Positions 9,901-18,533 of a stretch of DNA of 64,000 nt are shown here, in pieces. The position numbers and the translations under genes are program-made. The stretch comes from Hyphomicrobiales bacterium. Lineage in GTDB: Bacteria > Pseudomonadota > Alphaproteobacteria > Rhizobiales > Rhizobiaceae. Position 1 is the first letter of the stretch. Each line of letters begins with the position of its first letter. Where the stretch lies: contig UICE01000003.1 in NCBI GenBank assembly GCA_900471815.1, forward strand, positions 643,558 through 707,557, written 5' to 3'. A model generated the notes under the pieces. The model worked only from the letters and a program-made list of their open reading frames with translations, had not been told where the DNA came from and did not search any database.

Positions 9901-11988
9901 CGTGTCGCGAATGCGTGTATCAGTGTCCGCAAAGGCAGCGTGCATGCCGGCTGTGCGATCTTCGATTGCTTTAGCGTGCTGTTCGAGTGTTGCACCAATA
10001 CGGGCTTCATTGTCTTCAAGCAGCGTATGAATGCCGGCAGTACGGTTTTCAATTGCCTTGGCATGTTGTTCGAGCGTGGCACCGATGCGGGCGTCATTAT
10101 CCACAAGCGATGCACGCAGACCAGCAGTACGCTCTTCGAGGGTCGAGCCATGGCCTTCGATGATCTGACCAATAGCTGCAGTGCTGCTTTCCAAGATGGA
10201 TTTAAGGTTTGAGGTGTGATCGCCGATCTGTCCTGCCTGATCGCGAATAACGATGGCAGCGCGGTCGGTTTCCTGAATCAATGTCGCGGCGAGGGCATCG
10301 CGTTCTTCAGCAAGTTTGGCAGCGAGCGCTTCACGGCTTTCCACAAGGCGGTCGGAAAGAGCCGCCGCATTGGTGGAAAGAAGGCTGCCTACCTGCTCGG
10401 AAAGCGTCGACAGATCATTGCCGATCTTTGCTTTTGTCTCATCGACAATGCCGTCAATCGAAGCGCGGCCATCGGTAAAGGTCTTGGCGATGTCGCGAGT
10501 GCGTTCGATCAACTGTTCGTTGATCTGGCGCGCACGGGCTTCGAGGGCCGAATTGAGACGCTCGGTGCTGGCATCCAGCGAATGGGCGCGTGTTTCGAAC
10601 TCTGCAAGCAGTGAGCGTCCGCGTTCGTTGATTGTTGTATCGAGCCCGGCGAGACGTGTGTCGAATTCGCCAACCAGCGTCTGCGTGGCATTGCCCAGCA
10701 GCGACAACATGCTGTTGGTGCGGCCGTCGAGCGTATCAGCCAGTTTCATTGTTACAGAATCTGTCTGTTCGGACAGAGCTGCAATGCGCATTTCCAGAAG
10801 ATTTGCAAAGGCTTCGCCGGAAGTGCTGATCTTGTTTGATATGTCGTCCGAACGGGAAACGATCTGCTCGGAAATTACCTGTCCGCTCTGTGTCAGTCGT
10901 TCAATGAGCGACTCACCAGACTGGTTTATCGACATGCTAAGATTGGTGGACGCGCTGGAAAGGTGTTCGCGCAAGGAATCGCCTGCCAGTGAAAGCTCGT
11001 CTTTCAACTGCTCATGGGCACTGGAAATAGAAGCGCGCACGCGTTCTGCGTGGCCGATTACCGATTCGCGTTCACCGCCGAGACGGTCAACGAGGGTACG
11101 GATGCGGTATTCATTGTCGGTGTAGACGCGTTCAAGCTGGTTCACTTCGGTCTGGACCAAGGTTTCCAGTTCAACGGCGCGCGCCAGCGTGCGCTCGACA
11201 CCTTCGCTCATGGCCGCAACTTCGCGGCGCACAGCCTGACCCAGCGAAGCAACGCGGTCGGATGAGAGCATTTCCGGTTCGGACAGGCGCATTGCTGCTT
11301 CCGCCATGGAACGCGCAGCATACTGCATTTCCTGGCCACGACGGATCATGATCGCGAATGCCCAGAAAAGCATGATTGGAACGATGATCGCTACCGCTAG
11401 GCCAATTGCGTAAGGCGCTGCGGCAAAATCAGAGAAGGACCGGATCGACCAGAGCGATGGACCGTAAAGAGCATTGCCAAGTGCCAAGACACTGCCGGCC
11501 CAAAGAACACTGATGATCCCTGTGATCAGACTATAGGATTTTGGCTGCACAACGGAACTGGTGGAGTGCGTGGTCTTGGCGGCTTGAAGCAGGTCGTCAT
11601 TCGCTGGCCGGAAGGAGGGCTGCGATGGAACAGCCGGAGCCTTTGGTGGCGCGGGTGGAGCTGCGGGAATGGGATTGGCAGCCTTGATCTGCGGCTTTGG
11701 CGCAGGCAATGGAATGGTGGCAACAGGCGGCGTTGTTACCTCAGGTTCGGGCAATTTTACAGGTTCGGCCGCGGCAGGTGTCTCAAATTTCTCGGCGGCA
11801 AGCTCTTGCGCTGCCTGTGAAATCTGGGCTTCGAGATCGTTCAGGGACAAGAGATCATCGTCAAGTGGAGACAGATCCATATCCATCCCGAGCGTTGACT
11901 CGTCGAAATCGATTTCTAGAGCCTTTTCAAGGGCTTCACCGAGCTCGTCTTCGGCTTTGAAAGCCTTGCTTTTCGGGGCTGTGGCCAT
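6901..11988 (-). CDS. Giant membrane-anchored coiled-coil protein with 29-residue tandem repeats (kinesin-like / apolipoprotein-like)
   Basis: A 1,695-residue protein. An acidic, proline/alanine-rich N-terminus (1-140) is followed by two transmembrane helices (about 150-175 and 191-216). About 1,200 residues of helix come next, then an Ala/Pro-rich linker and a compact C-terminal domain of about 105 residues (from SIDITRAIDHEASVELW to the end). Residues about 588-1080 are about 17 tandem copies of a 29-residue unit with near-consensus DERTAGI, ARIGETL and QHA. The start at 11988 has GAGGAAA upstream. Homologues in Hyphomicrobiales are often labelled kinesin-like or apolipoprotein A1/A4/E domain; those names reflect low-complexity helix, not function. 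A structural role in envelope or cell-shape organisation is inference. Confidence 0.85.
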   Translation of the reverse strand: MATAPKSKAFKAEDELGEALEKALEIDFDESTLGMDMDLSPLDDDLLSLNDLEAQISQAAQELAAEKFETPAAAEPVKLPEPEVTTPPVATIPLPAPKPQIKAANPIPAAPPAPPKAPAVPSQPSFRPANDDLLQAAKTTHSTSSVVQPKSYSLITGIISVLWAGSVLALGNALYGPSLWSIRSFSDFAAAPYAIGLAVAIIVPIMLFWAFAIMIRRGQEMQYAARSMAEAAMRLSEPEMLSSDRVASLGQAVRREVAAMSEGVERTLARAVELETLVQTEVNQLERVYTDNEYRIRTLVDRLGGERESVIGHAERVRASISSAHEQLKDELSLAGDSLREHLSSASTNLSMSINQSGESLIERLTQSGQVISEQIVSRSDDISNKISTSGEAFANLLEMRIAALSEQTDSVTMKLADTLDGRTNSMLSLLGNATQTLVGEFDTRLAGLDTTINERGRSLLAEFETRAHSLDASTERLNSALEARARQINEQLIERTRDIAKTFTDGRASIDGIVDETKAKIGNDLSTLSEQVGSLLSTNAAALSDRLVESREALAAKLAEERDALAATLIQETDRAAIVIRDQAGQIGDHTSNLKSILESSTAAIGQIIEGHGSTLEERTAGLRASLVDNDARIGATLEQHAKAIENRTAGIHTLLEDNEARIGATLEQHAKAIEDRTAGMHAAFADTDTRIRDTLDEHARNIDLRSANIETAIHATDTRIGQTLDAHAKIIDERTIGMRAAFVETHAKIAQTLDQHNRSLDERNQEIQLALSGSDAKLGETLAAHTQAIDARNAEIQATLLNSGTRIDGTLSGFIDSVDDRTGRIESALTSSDARISDVLASHASAIEERTAGIGQALIESDSRISNILSSHASSIDERTAGIEQALSNSDQRIGQTLASHASSLDERTAGIQAALENTHARIGETLAQHASDIEERTAGIRSVLDSSNMQIGDTLASHIGTLDERAAAIRAALAESDTRVGETLNDHATILDQRIAAIRAAMEQGNAALGQTLDDKAGAIGDRTVALQAVLQDSADVLAKAFENHGGTIDERTTTMQNALAIGVDNVRKSLEQSASVVARTLREKITEAASTLTGEAQKAGEALDGHGEAFSQRMNESLAETEKRLGQRATEAAANLEALEARFSAATNTTASKLAESTRELNEVLSARSQEIISILDNTAQPLVESLADNGRTLASQLVEATTSATERLRVENAALINAIASRTAETITAVQAAKAGLTDDVSNLIDRLSSSNAKLGELIDMATKNLGDIDGRLLDTTTAFAENATKAAESFETSTRLIDGNLGKLSQLSNSTLTDIASIAQRFDEHGNMLNKASELINASQTNLASTFDERQEALQALASGLIAKSETIEKTMRSFESLVSSAFDRAEGRANQTTEQIRNSISEVVEQASQKFANATDEIRRSSAAIRTELEQTRSELQRGVMDMPEEAKQSTAQMRKAVSEQINALKELSEIVQKSGRLTDVGEARAQRAAPARATAAVAAQPQRTEAVAPAPRPAAAPTASAPAAPAMRGTLDTRGNAEPARPAGNGWVSDLLRRASTDEAEAAPKAPAGRSPGQVVESLNSLSIDITRAIDHEASVELWQRYRAGERNVFTRRLYTLKGQQTFDEIKRKYSSDSEFKRAVDRYMDDFERLLEDVTRNDRDNTTTQAYLTSDTGKVYTMLAHASNRLR
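8746..10225 (-). repeat. About 17 tandem 87-bp units encoding 29-residue repeats
   Basis: Inside the coiled-coil gene the motif D/E-x-R-T-A-G-I followed by A-R-I-G-x-T-L and x-H-A recurs every 29 residues without insertion for about 17 units. Units 1 and 2 (about 9960-10130) are also close at the DNA level, while outer units have drifted, pointing to old plus some recent duplication. The opposite strand is open for 643 codons here (8281-10212) as a by-product of the repeat. Confidence 0.9.
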
Positions 11989-12292
11989 GTTTTCCTCACA
12001 ATATTGGGCGGTGGCCACATGTGGGGCCAACCGCGCCATACTCTTTACGCCGCTACTTTAATGTACTGGCACATGGTTTGGAAAGAAACAATGGATTCAG
12101 GAAATGCTTAAAAGTTTAAACACAAGGTTAATTTTTGGGCCTCTCATAAAATTTCAATTGTAGGCAAAAATTTACCCGGCATTCACCATAAGGCACCATT
12201 TAAGCACGATTTCCGCCCCGTTTTAACCTTGAATCAGCGTCATCAGCTTAGGCTCGTGAGTTCAAATGTAAAAGCGTTCAGGAGAATATCCA
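11989..12292. other. Intergenic control region, no gene seen
   Basis: About 300 AT-rich bases separate the divergent coiled-coil and Hpt-like genes, so both promoters should lie here. It holds AT-rich stretches such as TTTAAACACAAGGTTAATTTTT (broken by mixed sequence), but I could not assign a specific promoter or operator. No RNA gene or credible small ORF was seen. Confidence 0.5.
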
Positions 12293-12661
12293 ATGGCCCA
12301 ACAGGCATCGATGGCATTTGCTTCGCCAGGTGGTGAGCGATCGAAGCCAGCGCGCAAGCGCCCGATTGATCTTGTTCACCTTACCCGTGAAACATTCGGC
12401 AACCGCGCTCTCGAAACCGAAATCCTCAACCTGTTTTCCCGTCAGACCTGCGGCATCGTGGACAGACTTATCCACGCAAATCCTGATGATCGCGTCCGGC
12501 TTGCCCGCTCGCTCAAGGGTTCGGCCAATGCAATTGGCGCATTTCGCGTGGCCGAACTGGCAGAGGCGGTCGAGCAGGCTCCAGCCGATTCGAAACTGGT
12601 CAGGGACCTTCGCCCTGCCATTGATGATGCGCGCGATTATATAGCGGCAATAACGCGCTGA
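12293..12661 (+). CDS. Hpt-domain-like protein lacking the phosphorylatable histidine
   Basis: A 122-residue helical protein. The core ARSLKGSANAIGAFRVAELAEAVE matches the histidine phosphotransfer signature, in which the usual sequence is H-x-L-K-G-x-A/S. Here Arg stands at the histidine position (codon CGC), so phosphotransfer by the normal route is not expected. The GGAG at about 12281 supports the ATG at 12293. It could be a binding or inhibitory Hpt-fold protein. It is followed by ferredoxin on the same strand with 85 bases between, so the link is uncertain. Confidence 0.7.
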   Translation: MAQQASMAFASPGGERSKPARKRPIDLVHLTRETFGNRALETEILNLFSRQTCGIVDRLIHANPDDRVRLARSLKGSANAIGAFRVAELAEAVEQAPADSKLVRDLRPAIDDARDYIAAITR

Positions 12662-12746
12662 AGTTTGCGCTGCGTCAGGGAGTACAATTGACTTACGCCT
12701 TTAAAGCCCTATGTCAGCGGTAACTTGATCACTGGGGCCTTAATTC

Positions 12747-13067
12747 ATGGCGAAAATCACCTTTGTCACTCATGGTGGCGAACGCATCGAGGCGGACGCC
12801 GAAAACGGCTCTACCGTTATGGAAAGTGCCATTCGCTTTGCTGTTCCGGGTATTGATGCGGAATGTGGCGGCGCCTGCGCTTGCGCCACCTGTCATGTCT
12901 ATGTGGATGAAGAATGGAAGGCTGCGACTGGCGAACCCGAGGCCATGGAAGAAGACATGCTCGATTTCGCCTATGATGTGCGTCCCAATTCACGGCTTTC
13001 CTGCCAGATCCACGTTTCTGATGAACTGGATGGCCTTGTGGTACACGTTCCGGAACGTCAGTCCTGA
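12747..13067 (+). CDS. 2Fe-2S ferredoxin, adrenodoxin type
   Basis: A 106-residue electron carrier. The cluster ligands are Cys40, Cys46, Cys49 and Cys86, in the C-x5-C-x2-C...C pattern of vertebrate-type/adrenodoxin ferredoxins ([11 protein letters not shown]); Cys44 is an extra cysteine. It is cytoplasmic. Partners can be P450s or Fe-S assembly enzymes. A ferredoxin reductase gene lies 370 bases downstream, separated by a repeat element. Confidence 0.93.
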   Translation: MAKITFVTHGGERIEADAENGSTVMESAIRFAVPGIDAECGGACACATCHVYVDEEWKAATGEPEAMEEDMLDFAYDVRPNSRLSCQIHVSDELDGLVVHVPERQS

Positions 13068-14466
<1,399 letters not shown>

Positions 14467-14495
14467 GGGGATAGTTTACTATTGAACACAAAACT

Positions 14496-14590
14496 CTCCG
14501 TCATCCTCGGGCTTGACCCGAGGACCCGGAGTTGCGCTACACAACAAAATTGACTGATAAATCCCCGGTTCAAGCCCGAGGATGACGGAG
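14496..14590. repeat. Palindromic intergenic repeat of a second family
   Basis: Left arm 14496-14529 (starting CTCCGTCATCCTCGGGCTTG) and right arm 14563-14590 are nearly perfect inverted copies, and the left arm has its own inner hairpin CCTCGGGCTTGACCCGAGG. This motif is scattered widely in alphaproteobacterial genomes and is unlike the TGCGTGG family. It lies between the convergent reductase and DUF922 genes and could act as a terminator. Confidence 0.8.
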
Positions 14591-14626
14591 ATGTTTGTAC
14601 TTTATTGATGGCGGCGCACTACCTTC

Positions 14627-15250
14627 TCAAGGCTTAGACAGTTCCTTCACCATGCGGTAAGTCAACAGGCGCTCGAAGCGTGTCTCGAAATTGACTGTTT
14701 CAATGCGGTCGAAACGCACCTGATCTGCATCGTGTTTCTTGAGCAGTTTTGCCGTCAGCGCGTCAATATCGGCTTTCAACTTCATACAATCGCTACGCCA
14801 GGGCAGGGCTTTGACCTGACGCTCCATATCGCCAGCTGCGGTGCGCGCAATGACGATATGGCTTTCCTCATGCCGCTTGATATCCGCCGAAAGCGTGTCC
14901 CACACAAGCGCGAGATCCCGCTTTGCGCTGCGGCGCTGTTTCCAGCGGGGCAGGTAAACAGTTGCGCGCACGGTGATATCCGCATTGACGACCTGACAGT
15001 TCTTGCCATTGGAGCCAAACTTCACCTTGCTGTCAAAGCGCATCCGCGTCATGCCGGGATGCCGTGTACCGGTCTTCGCCAATACTGGTCCCCTGCGGCT
15101 CAACTCCTTGTCGAGTTCGGCTGCATTGTCTGCATTCAATGTGAAATACTGGTATTTTCGCAGGACGGTTGCGGCGTCGGCGGGAGCAACGAAACTGGAG
15201 GCAATAGCGACCGCAATCGAGCTGGCGGCTAATCTGGCCAAAATATGCAT
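14627..15250 (-). CDS. Secreted DUF922-family putative zinc protease
   Basis: A 207-residue protein with a signal peptide (cleavage likely after PADA, residue 26). The HEESH sequence at about residues 125-130 fits the HExxH zinc-binding motif of metalloproteases, and the surrounding LVWDTLSADIKRHEESHIVIA matches DUF922. It should act in the periplasm. No substrate is known. Its gene is divergent from folP. Confidence 0.82.
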   Translation of the reverse strand: MHILARLAASSIAVAIASSFVAPADAATVLRKYQYFTLNADNAAELDKELSRRGPVLAKTGTRHPGMTRMRFDSKVKFGSNGKNCQVVNADITVRATVYLPRWKQRRSAKRDLALVWDTLSADIKRHEESHIVIARTAAGDMERQVKALPWRSDCMKLKADIDALTAKLLKKHDADQVRFDRIETVNFETRFERLLTYRMVKELSKP

Positions 15251-15378
15251 TCAGCTTTTCCTTTTCTTTGGCCAGTGTGCATCATTCAAACAGTATCGTC
15301 AAAAACCTTGCAGATGAATTGACGTTCCGCGCAATGTGATAAAAAACCAGACAGCGAATAATCAATGGGAGCGTAGGA

Positions 15379-16218
15379 ATGGATCGGGAATGGCAACTGG
15401 CACATGGCCGGTCTTTGACCTTGGGGCCACGCGCATTGATTATGGGCGTGCTCAATGTGACGCCCGATTCGTTTTCCGATGCCGGTGTGCATTATTCGCT
15501 GGATCAAGCTTTGCAGGGCGCGCGCAAGATGATCGAAGATGGGGCATCGATCATTGATGTGGGCGGCGAATCCACACGGCCAGGCGCGGCGCGGGTTGAA
15601 CCTTCGGTAGAGCAATCGCGAATTTTACCGGTCATCGGCGCTTTGGCGAAGCAGGACGATATAATTATCTCGGTTGACACATATCGCGAGGAAACGGCGC
15701 GGCTTGCCGTGGAGGCTGGAGCCCATATCGTCAATGATGTATGGGGGGTACAGCGGGAGCCCGCCATTGCTGATCTTGCTGCGCGCACCGGCGCGGGGCT
15801 TGTCATCATGCATACGGGCCGCGAGCGTGAACGCGATCCGGACGTGATCGCCGATCAGTTTGCCTTTCTCAATCGGTCGCTGGAAATCGCACGGCTTGCT
15901 GGCGTATCGGATAGCCAGATCGTGCTTGATCCCGGATTTGGTTTCGCCAAGGATACGGATGAGAATATTGCGTTGATGGATCGCTTTTCAGAACTTGCCG
16001 CCTTCGGCTACCCATTCCTTGCGGGGACGTCGCGCAAGAGATTCCTCGGCGCTGTTTCCGGTGGTGAAGCCAATGAAAGAGACGTGGTGACAGCTGCATC
16101 ATCGGCTATTTTACGGCTTGCCGGAGCCGATATTTTCCGTGTGCATGATATTGCCATGAGCCGCAGCACGCTCAACCTCGCCGATGCAATGCTGGATAAT
16201 CGCGGCAAGCGCCCATGA
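15379..16218 (+). CDS. folP: Dihydropteroate synthase
   Basis: A 279-residue enzyme that joins p-aminobenzoate to hydroxymethyldihydropterin pyrophosphate in folate synthesis; it is the target of sulfonamides. Visible motifs are MGVLNVTPDSFSDAG (residues 22-36), DVGGESTRPGA (about 60-70), DPGFGFAKD and the C-terminal FRVHD. Its last bases overlap folK (ATGA at 16215-16218), so the two are probably translated together. The folB aldolase gene often found in this cluster is not between them. Confidence 0.96.
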   Translation: MDREWQLAHGRSLTLGPRALIMGVLNVTPDSFSDAGVHYSLDQALQGARKMIEDGASIIDVGGESTRPGAARVEPSVEQSRILPVIGALAKQDDIIISVDTYREETARLAVEAGAHIVNDVWGVQREPAIADLAARTGAGLVIMHTGRERERDPDVIADQFAFLNRSLEIARLAGVSDSQIVLDPGFGFAKDTDENIALMDRFSELAAFGYPFLAGTSRKRFLGAVSGGEANERDVVTAASSAILRLAGADIFRVHDIAMSRSTLNLADAMLDNRGKRP

Positions 16219-16730
16219 CTATCTTGCGTAAAGCCTGGCTCGGTCTTGGCGGCAATCTTGGCGATCCGATCGTGGCCATGGGGCAGGCTCTGCGCGCGCT
16301 GGATAGCCGGGCTGATACCTCGGTCAACGTCGTGTCGCCGGTCTATAATACGCCGCCATGGGGCAAGCGCGATCAGCCTTCTTTCTACAATGCCTGCGCG
16401 GAGCTTGCGACTGAGCTCGAACCGGAATCCCTGCTGGCGGTCTGTCTCAATATTGAACTGGTAATGAAACGCGAGCGGCTGGAGCGCTGGGGCCCGCGCA
16501 TTATCGATATTGATGTGCTGGCCTATGAGGGGATAGATCGCTTTGAAAGCTCAAGCCTTATCCTGCCGCATCCGCGCATGACGGAACGCGCATTCGTGCT
16601 CGTGCCGCTTGGTGATATCGCCCCCGATCTGAAGATTGAGGGAATGAGCGTTTTGCATTGGGCGGCGCTGGCAGATAGTACCGGAATGACAAAAGCCCGC
16701 GATGATGCGGGCTGGTGGTCCGTTCAATAG
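16215..16730 (+). CDS. folK: 2-Amino-4-hydroxy-6-hydroxymethyldihydropteridine pyrophosphokinase
   Basis: A 171-residue enzyme that pyrophosphorylates the pterin used by FolP. It has the GLGGNLGDP N-terminus, RWGPRIIDIDVLAYE with the two metal-binding aspartates, and LPHPRMTERAFVLVPLGDIAPD, all standard for HPPK. It overlaps folP by four bases. The 3' end of the gene holds a hairpin that looks like the terminator of the gene on the other strand. Confidence 0.95.
   Translation: MTILRKAWLGLGGNLGDPIVAMGQALRALDSRADTSVNVVSPVYNTPPWGKRDQPSFYNACAELATELEPESLLAVCLNIELVMKRERLERWGPRIIDIDVLAYEGIDRFESSSLILPHPRMTERAFVLVPLGDIAPDLKIEGMSVLHWAALADSTGMTKARDDAGWWSVQ
16691..16713 (-). terminator. Minus-strand intrinsic terminator inside the 3' end of folK
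   Basis: Read on the minus strand, AGCCCGC-ATCATC-GCGGGCT is followed by TTTTGT. It lies about 80 bases past the stop of the minus-strand secreted-protein gene at 16795. On the plus strand no T-run follows, so it should not stop folK transcription. Confidence 0.6.
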
Positions 16731-16743
16731 CAGAACAGAAAGG

Positions 16744-16780
16744 TGCGTGGTTCGACATGGTGAGCTTGTCGAACCAAGCA
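16744..16780. repeat. Internally deleted copy of the TGCGTGG palindrome
   Basis: Only 37 bases remain: TGCGTGGTTCGAC joined directly to ATGGTGAGCTTGTCGAACC. The 60-base centre and parts of both arms are missing compared with the copies at 4968, 6680 and 13088. Confidence 0.8.
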
Positions 16781-16794
16781 GGACATATATACAA

Positions 16795-17337
16795 TCAGTT
16801 CTTAGCGACGCTGCCCACGGCAGTTGTATCAACGCGCTTCAAGGACATGCCGACAACAGGAATCAACTGGTCTTCCAGATGAACGGAAATCGTTACATTC
16901 ATGCTGTTATCATTGTTGAATTTCGCCTGCATGGCACCGCTGAGCTGTCTGCGGTTGATTGCAAGAACAACGCGATTGCCTGAGACATTGCCGCCGGTAA
17001 TGTCGAGACCCTTGCCAGCCGAACCGTCTAGGAAGGTGCCCTTGTAGCTATTGCCGCTGCGGGCGATCGTTGCCTTCATCGGTTGATTGAAAATACCGAC
17101 ACGGCAGTTGCCATCCAGCGTCATGCCTGTTGCGGCGGCCGGTGTGGAGCCTTCCAGCGTGCAGGTAAATTTTGTACCCTTATATTTGCCCGCCACGATT
17201 TCTCCGGGGCCAACCCACTGGCCTTGGACATTCTCGAAGAATTCCGCATCTTTATCCTTAGCTTGCGCCGGCAGCGCCAATAGCGCGCAGGCGAAAAGGG
17301 ACAGGGCGGCGACTGCTGCGCTTGTTTTCATCGACAC
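16795..17337 (-). CDS. Secreted protein of unknown function
   Basis: A 180-residue protein with a clear signal peptide (cleavage after LPAQA, about residue 26). The mature part looks beta-rich, with WVGPGEIVAGKYKGTKFTCTLEG, DGNCRVGIFNQPMKATI and GNRVVLAINRRQLSG, and contains two cysteines that could pair. I do not recognise a named family; a lipocalin-like or beta-barrel fold is only a guess. The start may be at 17337 or at the Met two codons later. It converges with folK. Confidence 0.75.
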   Translation of the reverse strand: MSMKTSAAVAALSLFACALLALPAQAKDKDAEFFENVQGQWVGPGEIVAGKYKGTKFTCTLEGSTPAAATGMTLDGNCRVGIFNQPMKATIARSGNSYKGTFLDGSAGKGLDITGGNVSGNRVVLAINRRQLSGAMQAKFNNDNSMNVTISVHLEDQLIPVVGMSLKRVDTTAVGSVAKN

Positions 17338-17453
17338 GGACTCAAACTCTAATCATTGGAATGGCTGCTTCGAACCAATCATGGGTTGGAATGGTTAACA
17401 GATGGTTGCCAATGCCATAAAACTTGGGGATATGAAATGCTTCTATTGCCCGG

Positions 17454-18533
17454 TCAGGGCTTTTTAACACCGCCGATCCTTGCCAGATCGCCGATGAAAT
17501 CACCAATTCCCGGTCGCTTTTCAGCGTTGAACGGGAAGGGCCGCACCAGATCCATCGCTGAAATGCCGATGCGAGCCGTCATCAAGCCATTGATCACACC
17601 TTCGCCAAGCCGGGCTGAAAGCCGGGCGGCGAGACCATGGCCAACCAGTTGCTGAATGATGCTGTCGCCCATTGCCACTGTTCCTGTCACGGCAAGGTGG
17701 GCGATGACATTGCGCGTGAGCTTAAGGAAGCCAAGCGTTCCCGGCCTGCCTCCATAGAGTTCAGATAGCCGCCGGATAAGCCGCGCTGATTCGAAAATGA
17801 CATAGCCGATATCGACAAGAGCGCGGGGGCTGACAGCCGTGACAATCGAAACGCGCTTTGAGGCGGCAAGGATCATTTCGCGCGCCTGCCGGTCAAGCGG
17901 GCGCAGCAATTCGGTTTCCGTCAGGCGTATCAAATCGAGCCCATCGATCACATCATCACGCAAGTCGTGCAGAAGCGCGCGGCCCTTGGCGGTGGCGGGC
18001 AGGGTTTCGGCAATGCTGACGAGCTTGGCCACAGCGGCCTTTGCCTGCACCGGATCATTTTCCATCGCCGCCTTGGCTGCCTCGTCACGCAAATGCTGCA
18101 CTGAGGCGAGGCGGCGCAAGGCCAGTGTTTCGCGCACAATAATAGCGATTAGCGCCAAGGCACCGAGTATCGTGACCCCAAGCGCCACCCAGCCCAGCCA
18201 TGGCGCACGTTCAAAAAGCGTGCGGATAAGATTGTCGGCCCAAAGGCCCAGCGCCAGCGATGCAAGCACCCCAATTGCGCCGGTAAAGACTGTGGCGAAT
18301 GAAAACTTCTTTCTATTCGCCAGAGCTGGCGGCGGGGTCAGGGCATCCAGCTCATTGGCAGCCTCAGAATCTAGGTCAAACACATCGACCGCAGCGGGCG
18401 TTACAACAGCAATATCCTTGATCGCTGTTGGCCTGCGCTGTGCCGCTGGTGCTGCCTCGACAGCCTTTGCAGAGGCTTTTTCTTCCTCCGGCTGGTCCAT
18501 GCGAAACGAAGCTGGCTTGCGTTTTTCACTCAT
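17454..18533 (-). CDS. ycjF: YcjF-family (DUF697/TIGR01620) inner-membrane protein
   Basis: A 359-residue protein. An N-terminal charged, disordered part of about 80 residues is followed by two transmembrane helices (FSFATVFTGAIGVLASLALGL and GWVALGVTILGALALIAIIV) and a DUF697 domain at the C-terminus (TRNVIAHLAVTGTVAMGDSIIQQ). It overlaps the upstream ycjX by four bases (18530-18533), and this pairing is widely conserved. Its function is unknown; in enterobacteria the pair responds to envelope stress, which I take as background only. Confidence 0.88.
   Translation of the reverse strand: MSEKRKPASFRMDQPEEEKASAKAVEAAPAAQRRPTAIKDIAVVTPAAVDVFDLDSEAANELDALTPPPALANRKKFSFATVFTGAIGVLASLALGLWADNLIRTLFERAPWLGWVALGVTILGALALIAIIVRETLALRRLASVQHLRDEAAKAAMENDPVQAKAAVAKLVSIAETLPATAKGRALLHDLRDDVIDGLDLIRLTETELLRPLDRQAREMILAASKRVSIVTAVSPRALVDIGYVIFESARLIRRLSELYGGRPGTLGFLKLTRNVIAHLAVTGTVAMGDSIIQQLVGHGLAARLSARLGEGVINGLMTARIGISAMDLVRPFPFNAEKRPGIGDFIGDLARIGGVKKP

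Noticed and set aside
8281-10212. 643-codon open frame on the plus strand
   Set aside because: It lies exactly opposite the 29-residue repeat region of the large minus-strand gene; its openness follows from the periodic codons. The minus-strand protein has an RBS, domains and a terminator, the plus frame none.
12108-12131. Possible CtrA site (TTAA boxes) upstream of the coiled-coil gene
   Set aside because: The TTAA boxes are spaced 4 and 8 bases apart, whereas the CtrA consensus needs 7. The match is not better than chance in AT-rich sequence.
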